Shown: one piece after another, positions 58,035 to 64,000 of the stretch
How the letters are laid out: every line of letters starts with the position of its first letter
Position numbering within the stretch: the stretch's first letter is position 1
Source: Gelidibacter algens
GTDB lineage: Bacteria > Bacteroidota > Bacteroidia > Flavobacteriales > Flavobacteriaceae
Length of the DNA: 64,000 nucleotides
Assembly (NCBI RefSeq): GCF_001678675.1
Contig: NZ_LZRN01000006.1
Location: 99,412-163,411 of the forward strand
Reading direction: 5' to 3'
Notes under the pieces: generated by a model
What the model saw: only the letters and a program-made list of their open reading frames with translations
What the model was told of the DNA's origin: nothing
Databases searched by the model: none
Position numbers and translations under genes: made by a program

Positions 58035-58169
58035 TGGAATGGTAAGAATTTCATCAAATGGTTTCAAAATTACAACGGTTCCAATACTACGGATCATATT
58101 GATAAACCTATCCAATCCTCATATAAACAGGAACATAATGTTAATTGCGGTAAAACCGTAACTATATAA
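58035..58169 (+). pseudogene. 3' remnant of a hydrolase/RHS-region gene
   Basis: One open frame of 45 codons without a start reads NFIKWFQNYNGSNTTDHIDK and ends NVNCGKTVTI before TAA at 58167. The same ending, NVNYGKTITIYKKSIN, occurs at the deletion scar 59360-59643, so this is the C-terminus of a repeated gene whose 5' part is gone. It lies 44 bases before lipoprotein copy A, the same order as at 59643/59670. Confidence 0.6.
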
Positions 58170-58213
58170 ATATGAAATTCAATAACTTTAAAAAATAATA
58201 AAAACCAAATCTC

Positions 58214-58706
58214 ATGAAAAACTATTTCTATTTACAATGCCGTTGTTATGCTTGTTTGTCATAACATTCGCAAGCTGCAACAATCATGACGATGATCCAA
58301 CTGACCCTATAAGCCAATTGCCTCCAATGGCACAAACAGGGGAAAGCTCTTTTGGATTTCTTTTAAATGGCAAAGCAGTAGTAGTTACTAATAGTTCTCA
58401 GATGGCGGCAATATATCAAGGCGGTTTATTCAGTTCGTTGCAGGAGGCACCTTTTTAATCCGAGAAGATCCATTAGTAGAGAATAATAACTATAGTCTCA
58501 TTGGCAAGGCAAGAAATGGTGAAGATGTTGAGCAGGGATCATGTTATTATGATTTTGATAATTCATATGAAGGATATGTAAATTTTTCTAAAATAGAACG
58601 AGATAATTTTATTGTTTCAGGGACATTTGAATTTTCAACGTTTACTGATAATTGTGAAACGATTAGAATAACCAACGGACGTTTTGATATGAAATATATA
58701 CCATAG
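58214..58706 (+). pseudogene. lipoprotein paralogue A, frameshifted
   Basis: The start ATG with only five As (58217-58221) is one A short of copies B and C, so the signal peptide is out of frame. The body MPLLCLFVITFASCNNHDDD and on to LPPMAQTGESSFGF is in the neighbouring frame. A second shift near 58430-58445 moves the rest (GGTFLIREDPLVENNNYSLI ... RITNGRFDMKYIP) into the first frame again until TAG at 58704. The lipobox-type Cys (FASC) and Asp-rich linker mark an SPII lipoprotein. It appears non-functional as written. Confidence 0.7.
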
Positions 58707-58767
58707 CTCAATCTTTTTACCAAATCATTTATTTTTAACTTTAATAAACATTAAAAAACCACATCTC

Positions 58768-59313
58768 ATGAAAAAACTATTTCTATTTATAATCCCATTG
58801 TTATGCTTGTTTGTTTTAACCTTCACAAGCTGCAACAATGATGATGATGATGCTCCAACTGACCCAATTGACCAATTGCCGCCAATGACCCAAACAGGGG
58901 AAAATACTTTTGGGTGTTTGGTTAACGGAAAGCTTTTCGTTGTTACGAATAATACTAAACAAGTTGCTGTTTATCAAGGTGGAGGATTATCAATTGGTGG
59001 GGAGAAAGATTTGAACGGTTTTTTCTCAGAAGTGAGTATGTTTATAAGCGAAACATCAATTGGAGAGATGATTATTGAAAATGAAAATTATATTTTGAAT
59101 AATAATAGTTTAATGAAGGGGCAATATTATAATGATGAAGAGAATTGTTTCTATTTTACAAATCAATCTCATACAGGGTTTTTAAAGATAACGAAATTAG
59201 ATAAAATAAATTTTATTGTTTCAGGTTCATTTGAATTTCAATCTGTATCGGAAGATTGTACGGATTCAATAAAAATTACTGATGGACGATTCGACCTCAA
59301 ATATATTTCTTAA
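58768..59313 (+). CDS. lipoprotein paralogue B (intact)
   Basis: 181 residues. A lipoprotein signal (MKKLFLFIIPLLCLFVLTFT, then SC as lipidation site) is followed by an Asp-rich linker, LPPMTQTGENTFGCLVNGK, and a beta-rich body ending FEFQSVSEDCTDSIKITDGR. This is the only unbroken copy of three. The family is a short DUF6252-like lipoprotein common in flavobacteria (family number from memory, not checked). Its repeated position after hydrolase-type genes suggests a partner or protective role, but that is inference. Confidence 0.85.
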   Translation: MKKLFLFIIPLLCLFVLTFTSCNNDDDDAPTDPIDQLPPMTQTGENTFGCLVNGKLFVVTNNTKQVAVYQGGGLSIGGEKDLNGFFSEVSMFISETSIGEMIIENENYILNNNSLMKGQYYNDEENCFYFTNQSHTGFLKITKLDKINFIVSGSFEFQSVSEDCTDSIKITDGRFDLKYIS

Positions 59314-59359
59314 CAAGTAAACACTTAGTAAAATCTAACATTAATTAATTATTGTAACT

Positions 59360-59643
59360 ATGAAATTAAATTTACTATCACTGTTTTTCTTTTGCTCAAT
59401 TTTAATGGGGTTTTCGCAAAATTCAAATTATTACGACCGTATGGAGCATGTCTTTGGTAACATAGATAAAGCCAAAGTCACTACCGGATATCTTAAAGAA
59501 TTTGGTGTGCGCTTCAATGAAGTTGAGGATTATAATGGCGTTATAAAGTCTAGTAATCTTTGGATAAAACACAATGGCAATCACTTTACAATGATGTTAA
59601 TTATGGTAAAACCATAACTATATATAAAAAATCAATAAATTGA
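59360..59643 (+). pseudogene. deletion scar: 5' end of the secreted hydrolase joined to a 3' end
   Basis: The first part reads MKLNLLSLFFFCSILMGFSQ (signal peptide) then FGNIDKAKVTTGYLKEFGVR, very close to the hydrolase at 60238. After about 75 codons the similarity stops at CAATCACTTTA and the sequence continues as NDVNYGKTITIYKKSIN to a TGA at 59641, the same C-terminus as at 58035-58169. A frame slip (CTTTGGAT for CTTGTTGAT) adds damage. It is the product of an internal deletion of about 1 kb or more. Confidence 0.75.
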
Positions 59644-59669
59644 AGAAATAAATAAAAAAACCAAATCTC

Positions 59670-60203
59670 ATGAAAAAACTATTTCTATTTACAATGCCAT
59701 TGTTATGCTTGTTTGTTTTAACCTTCACAAGCTGCAACAATGATGACGATGCTCCAACTGACCCAATTGGCCAATTACCGCCAATGACACAAACAGGAGA
59801 AAACACTTTTGGGTGTTTGATAAATGGAGAGCCCTTAATTGTTAGCAATACAATTGAGTTAACTGCAATATATCAGGGTGGCGTTTTACAACTGGGTGGG
59901 GGTTTCGAAAATAATATAACAGATAAAGATATAACTATAAATATAGAGGAACCTTTAAACATAAATGTTCCTTATGACTTAACAAACTATCCTGTCTATA
60001 TCGCAAAATTTACGAAAAATTAGATAATAACGTTAATTGCAATTACGATTTTGAAAATACATTTGAGGGTTTTATTTACTTTATCCAAATTCGATCAAGT
60101 TAATTTTATAGTTTCGGGGACATTCGAATTCTCAACAACTACCGAAGGATGTGACACTATAAGGATTACCAATGGTCGATTCGATCTAAAATATATACCA
60201 TAA
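59670..60203 (+). pseudogene. lipoprotein paralogue C, frameshifted
   Basis: The signal peptide and first 118 residues are in frame (MKKLFLFTMPLLCLFVLTFT, SCNNDDDAPTDPIGQLPPM). At 60012-60016 one A is missing (five for six), which brings TAG at 60021. Without it the frame goes on LDNNVNCNYDFENTFEGF. A further shift near 60090 leads to FDQVNFIVSGTFEFSTTTEG and RITNGRFDLKYIP, which match copies A and B. So it is broken at least twice. Confidence 0.7.
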
Positions 60204-60237
60204 AAGCATATTATAGTTAACCTAAAATCTAAATTTT

Positions 60238-61536
60238 ATGAAGAATCAATTACTTTCATTATTACTTGTTCTATTTTCTTTTTCAGTAATTTTTTCGCAA
60301 ACCTCAGATTATTACAATCGCATGTCCCATATTTTCGGGAATATAGATAAAGCTAAAGTCACTACTGGGTATCTTAAAGAATTTGGAGTGCGCTTCAATG
60401 AAATTGAGGCTTATAATGGCGTTATAAACTCTAATAATCTTGTTGATAAAACACAATGGCAATCACTTTATAATTCACTCTACTCTATGCGTGTCGGAGA
60501 TGCAGCGGCTTCTATGCTGGCTCCTGCTACTGTTTTTAGTACTCTAAAACCACAAACAAGAAGTATTACTGTTGATGTGTTATTTGCAGCGCAATATTAT
60601 ACCTACCAACAATATAAAAGTAATGCCGTAAGCAATGGCGATGTTACTATTAATAATGACCATATCTCTGATGTGGCTGGTCGTAATCCTTATGATACCA
60701 AAACTATTTTTGGAGTTTCACCGTTAATAAGCGAATTGCAAGGCGACACCTTTTCATTTGAATTACCGAGTGCATTGGTTTATACAAACACAAATTTACC
60801 ATTGAGCCAAATACAAGTGGATTTTGATGATGGGTACGGTTATCAAACGGTTTCATTAAATACTGTTAAAAATGTTAGCTATACATCAGGAGGTGAAAAG
60901 GAACTCAAGGTAAAGTTTGTTTATAGTGGAGGCCCTACGCTGTACAGCCATTCCAAAATATACGTAAATTATATACCACCAACAGGTCAAGCAAGGTTTG
61001 ATAAAACGGGCGCAACAACCCATTTTATTACAGGTGCAGTTTACCAAGGAGCAACCGCTTCAGGATTAATTACTGTTGAAACCGCTGACACAGATGGAAT
61101 TTTTGATAAACCTTTAATTGTGATAGAAGGATTTGACCCAGAGAACAGTTTTGATTACGATGATTTAATAAATGAAGATGGAGCAGGTGGTATTGATATT
61201 AGAATTAGTAGTGCTGGTCAACCCTTACTTACTTTAAATCAAGCAATTGAAAACGAGGGCTATGATCTTGTATTCGTCAACTTTGTCAATAGTACAGATT
61301 ATATACAGCGCAACGCTTATATGGTAGAAGCCGTTATAGCTTGGGTAAATGCCCGAAAGGCACTCAATGCAAGCACAGAGAAAAACGTGGTCTTGGGTAT
61401 GAGCATGGGAGGATTGGTAGCACGCTATGCTTTAAGGCACATGGAAACAGACGGAGACCCAAACACTAATCACGACACCAAGCTCTACATTAGCCATGAT
61501 GCGCCACACCAGGTCACCAAGCTCAGTATTACATAA
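60238..61536 (+). CDS. secreted alpha/beta-hydrolase, C-terminally truncated
   Basis: 432 residues with a signal peptide (MKNQLLSLLLVLFSFSVIFS). After a beta-rich N-terminal part the hydrolase fold appears with KPLIVIEGFDPENSFDYDD and the nucleophile elbow VVLGMSMGGLVARYALRHME. The catalytic Asp/His parts should follow ISHDAPHQ. Instead the frame runs into VTKLSIT and a stop. Full-length flavobacterial homologues continue (GANVPLG and more than 500 residues), so the gene was cut here by recombination or deletion. Confidence 0.78.
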   Translation: MKNQLLSLLLVLFSFSVIFSQTSDYYNRMSHIFGNIDKAKVTTGYLKEFGVRFNEIEAYNGVINSNNLVDKTQWQSLYNSLYSMRVGDAAASMLAPATVFSTLKPQTRSITVDVLFAAQYYTYQQYKSNAVSNGDVTINNDHISDVAGRNPYDTKTIFGVSPLISELQGDTFSFELPSALVYTNTNLPLSQIQVDFDDGYGYQTVSLNTVKNVSYTSGGEKELKVKFVYSGGPTLYSHSKIYVNYIPPTGQARFDKTGATTHFITGAVYQGATASGLITVETADTDGIFDKPLIVIEGFDPENSFDYDDLINEDGAGGIDIRISSAGQPLLTLNQAIENEGYDLVFVNFVNSTDYIQRNAYMVEAVIAWVNARKALNASTEKNVVLGMSMGGLVARYALRHMETDGDPNTNHDTKLYISHDAPHQVTKLSIT

Positions 61537-61553
61537 ATTTAAAATTGTGGTAA

Positions 61554-62081
61554 ATGAAATTAGTTTGCTTAAACAGAAGTAGTTTTATTTTATTGGCTTT
61601 AATTCTAAGGCAGTTAGGACTTTCAGTATTCCGTAGTGGTCCAAATACGGAAAATGTATACTTATTTCTAAAAAAGAATTATGGATGTTACAATTTGTTG
61701 AAAGAAAAATTGAGTCATACCATAAATAAATATGACTTGGAAATAAATTGGCGTGGAGAAATTGAAAAAAAACGTCCAACTGGAATGGTTAATTTATTTA
61801 TAAGTAAATCATGTTTTTATGAGTCAGATTTTAACCATATTATCAAAATATATCTTTCTGGCTGCGAAATAATTGAATCAGGCAAAATCGAACAGAATGA
61901 CAGGTGGATTATCTTAGGCCACGAAGCAATGATATTATCAAACGATTTGATCGATTTTAAACTTTCAAAGAGAGAAAGGAAAATCGTCAACCTTGTTGAA
62001 CATTTTGCACAGAACGAAATGGTTCATGATAAGTATTACACAATTGAAGAAGCTTTATCAATTTTAGATTTATCTATTTAG
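61554..62081 (+). CDS. hypothetical protein at the truncation point (immunity candidate)
   Basis: 175 residues. It starts MKLVCLNRSSFILLALILRQ, then a mainly alpha/beta soluble body (YDLEINWRGEIEKKRPTGMV) and an acidic C-terminus (YYTIEEALSILDLSI). I do not recognise a family. Its spot between a broken hydrolase and an RHS fragment, and the lack of enzyme motifs, are typical of immunity genes in polymorphic toxin loci. Function is not shown by sequence. Confidence 0.6.
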   Translation: MKLVCLNRSSFILLALILRQLGLSVFRSGPNTENVYLFLKKNYGCYNLLKEKLSHTINKYDLEINWRGEIEKKRPTGMVNLFISKSCFYESDFNHIIKIYLSGCEIIESGKIEQNDRWIILGHEAMILSNDLIDFKLSKRERKIVNLVEHFAQNEMVHDKYYTIEEALSILDLSI

Positions 62082-62157
62082 ACTAAAAAAATAATTACAA
62101 AGTCAATGTGAAAAACAAAACACCAATAATAATATTTTCATAAATTATAGGAGTTGA

Positions 62158-63582
62158 GATGCCTATTCCGTTCCCGCAATATGGCGTTCTGAACAGCTTA
62201 CCAGCACGAGTGAGCAATACTTATATTTGCACCGTGATTATTTGGGCAGTATTATAGGCATTACCGATAAAGATGGCACTTTTAAAGAAAAGCGGCATTT
62301 TGATGCGTGGGAGGGCCGAGCGTAAAGAAAAGCCAAGGGTTTGGCTTTTTAGCGAAGAAGCCAGCTGGCGTACTGGCAAAAGTTAACAGATGGCAACAAC
62401 TTTGCGCTGACCAAATTTGGAGTCTTTGATAGAGGCTATACAGGTCACGAACATTTATTGGGTGTTGGACTGGTGCACATGAACGGACGTTTGTACGAAC
62501 CTGTAGTGCATCGGTTTTTGATGCCGGATAATTTTGTTCAGGATCCATACAATACACAGTCTTATAATAGGTATGGGTATGTATTGAATAATCCATTATT
62601 ATATTCCGACCCAAGCGGTGAAATTATTCCATTATTAATAATTGGCGCGGCATTGGTGGGCGCATATATTGGTGGAGCACAAGCGAATGGAACTTGGAAC
62701 CCCCTTAAATGGGATTACAAGAGTAGCGGTACATGGATTGGTATTGTCGGTGGGGCTGCAATAGGTGTGGTTTCTGCAGGAATTGGAATTGCTGTCACGG
62801 CCGCAATCACTCCCGCATTGGCTAGTTTAGGTATTACCGGGGGCATTTTGGGTGGTGCTATTACGGGTATTGCTACTGGTACGGCTGCCGGTGCTTTTTC
62901 AGGTGGCTTTAGTAGTATTCTTCCAGGCGGGAGTGGTAATTTTTGGGATGGAGTAGTTAGAGGTGCTGTTATGGGCGCTATTACTGGAGGCATTTTAGGT
63001 GCATCTATTGGAGGTCTTATGACACCGAAGGGACATAACGTTTGGACTGGTGTTGCACCTCGCGCAGCCGTTGCGCCTGTAAGTACCATGCAAGCAACTG
63101 GAGTATCAACAATAGATGATGCGGCAAGTATAAAAACCGAAGTTCTAACCTCAAAAATCGCCAGTCCAGCTCCATCCACTAACCCTTCAGTGGCGCCAGC
63201 TGCAACTACACCAATAAAAGACGGTATGGGTATTGTGGAAGTTAATATTAGACCTGTGCAAAACCCACTTGATTTAGTTGGCTCTCAGGGTTTAAAACCC
63301 GTTGGCTCCTACTTGTTAGAATTTGAAGGAATGGGTAATACAAATATGTTCTATGCAGGAAAAGGACCATATAGCCGGATGTTACAATCTATTAATAGAA
63401 TAGAAAATACATTTGGCGATAAAATAATTAATAGTACTTTTATTCCAGCTAATACAGCAAAAGATGCATTTATTCAAGAGCATATTTTTATGATGCAATT
63501 TGGGGGACCGAAGAGTTTTAATCCTTTCTCGCCCACTTATAATTTAATATTTTCACCTGGAAAAAAATTAGGAGGATTTTAA
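62158..63582 (+). pseudogene. RHS-repeat protein C-terminus with toxin module, interrupted by in-frame stops
   Basis: Open frame from 62158 (after TGA at 62155): YLHRDYLGSIIGITDKDG and KRHFDAW, then an insert with TAA at 62323 and TAG at 62350, then LTDGNNFALTKFGVFDRGYT and MNGRLYEPVVHRFLMPDNFV and YNRYGYVLNNPLLYSDPSGE, the classic RHS core end. The part after 62353 is open to 63582. A glycine-rich hydrophobic stretch (about 62620-63020) resembles a pretoxin transfer helix bundle. The last 110 residues (SYLLEFEGMGNTNMFYAGKG, Gln-Glu in FIQEHIFMM, PTYN) have a GIY-YIG-like layout. 5' part of the RHS gene is missing. Confidence 0.7.
62311..62382. repeat. palindromic insert in the RHS core
   Basis: About 72 bases between the codons for HFDAW and LTDGNN that most RHS homologues would not have. 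It holds a perfect 9-bp hairpin AAAAGCCAA-GGGT-TTGGCTTTT with a following T (62328-62350) and the palindrome GCCAGCTGGC (62360-62369). The frame after it is kept, since 62302 and 62383 differ by 81, but it brings two stops. It may be a REP-like element. Ends are estimated. Confidence 0.5.
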
Positions 63583-63583
63583 T

Positions 63584-64000
63584 ATGACAACAGACATTAT
63601 AGACGGATTTAAATTTCAGAATGATTTAGACGGTTCAAAAAAATTAATAATCGAATCTTCAAGATTAGACGATTGCATAAAATATATTTTGGATGGAAAT
63701 ACAAAATCTATTACAATCAATTGTTTTCAAGGTTATTCGTTAGATAACATAGAATTTTTAAAAGAAATATCAGAGGTTATAGATGGATTACATTTACCAG
63801 AAACCAAATTTGACATTAAAATTATTAACAGCCTTCATAATCTAAAGTTTTTGGGATTTGCTGACAACAAAAAGGATACTATAAATCTTCCAATTTTCCA
63901 AAAATTGAAATTTTGGCAACCAATTATTCTAATAGATTAATTGGATTAGAAACTTGTACAACATTAAACAATTTAACATTGACAGGATTTAACTCTAAAT
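63584..64000 (+). CDS. leucine-rich protein, likely immunity gene, frameshifted and cut by the window end
   Basis: Starts ATG at 63584, two bases after the RHS stop. The first 118 codons give MTTDIIDGFKFQNDLDGSKK and leucine-spaced segments (SLDNIEFLKEIS, LHNLKFLGFADN). A shift at 63908-63914 (ATTGAAATTTTGG, one A short) ends the frame at TAG/TAA after 63938. In the other frame LATNYSNRLIGLETCTTLNN and LTLTGFNSK go on to the window edge. LRR-like proteins directly after RHS toxins are frequent immunity proteins. The function is inferred from position only. Confidence 0.55.

Noticed and set aside
62282..62614. 110-aa minus-strand ORF across the RHS core
   Set aside because: It is the antisense shadow of conserved RHS codons and has no domain character.
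57537..64000. insertion sequence or integrase as cause of the rearrangements
   Set aside because: No transposase, integrase or flanking target duplications are seen in this stretch. Repeats shared between the copies are enough for homologous recombination.

Overview
The window looks like a chromosomal segment of a marine-type Flavobacteriaceae bacterium (Bacteroidota). It is AT-rich. Clear Shine-Dalgarno sequences are largely absent, and at least two promoters carry the Bacteroidota -7 element TAnnTTTG. It encodes lineage-typical genes: bacillithiol synthase BshA, a NagZ-type GH3/beta-lactamase fusion, the MlaD plus Fe-S block, an LptD-like protein, a TamB-like protein, AI-2E and DUF4159 proteins, the ligase-associated DNA repair cluster, and an RHS protein of flavobacterial type. 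The genus cannot be fixed from the sequence alone.

Layout. 1-8.6 kb: EamA-type permease fragment, sulfurtransferase, dicarboxylate symporter, chorismate synthase, LpxH-like phosphoesterase (frameshifted), a giant FAD/Fe-S oxidoreductase, and a small outer-membrane barrel. 8.7-14.7 kb: AraC regulator, bshA, the GH3/beta-lactamase cell-wall enzyme, and a conserved protein often mislabelled an ABC ATPase. 14.7-22 kb: a minus-strand run of two PH-domain (YdbT/YdbS-like) membrane proteins, a small membrane protein, two Fe-S oxidoreductase parts, a HAD-like protein, MlaD and a SPOR-like amidase. 22-28.4 kb: LptD-like protein, RidA, BadF/BadG kinase, gap and pfkA. 28.5-38.9 kb: TamB-like protein diverging from tsaD-rsmE, then DUF4159, a TrmH-type methyltransferase, AI-2E and a THUMP-like methyltransferase. 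39-44.9 kb: the four-gene ligase-associated repair operon (pdeM, Lhr-like helicase, ATP ligase, MBL exonuclease), with ATGA-type overlaps.

From about 45 kb the window becomes accessory and decayed. It holds a PPOX-type protein, a pseudogene zone with an N-formylglutamate-amidohydrolase/DsrE chimera, a lone WD40 protein, tRNA-Arg(TCT), ackA and a frameshifted pta. Next comes an 1825-residue protein that joins two alpha/beta-hydrolase domains, a middle domain that may resemble the M17 N-domain, a CHAT (caspase-like) protease and a helical C-terminus. Downstream lies what I read as the 39-nt wreck of a tRNA-Pro gene, still carrying a tRNA-type promoter and a terminator. The last 6 kb is a rearranged secreted-hydrolase/lipoprotein/RHS toxin locus: three lipoprotein paralogues (only one intact), deleted and truncated hydrolase copies, an RHS C-terminus with a possible GIY-YIG-like toxin, and candidate immunity genes.

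Two themes cut across the window. First, at least seven reading frames are broken by one missing base, nearly always in an A-run on the sense strand, including in three otherwise intact core genes. This is either systematic homopolymer under-calling or slippage-tolerated frameshifting. Second, RNA-level structures stand out: an interleaved double dyad between gap and the downstream kinase, a UUCG-loop terminator after the PPOX gene, and a 12-bp hairpin that swallows the stop codon of the THUMP-like methyltransferase gene.
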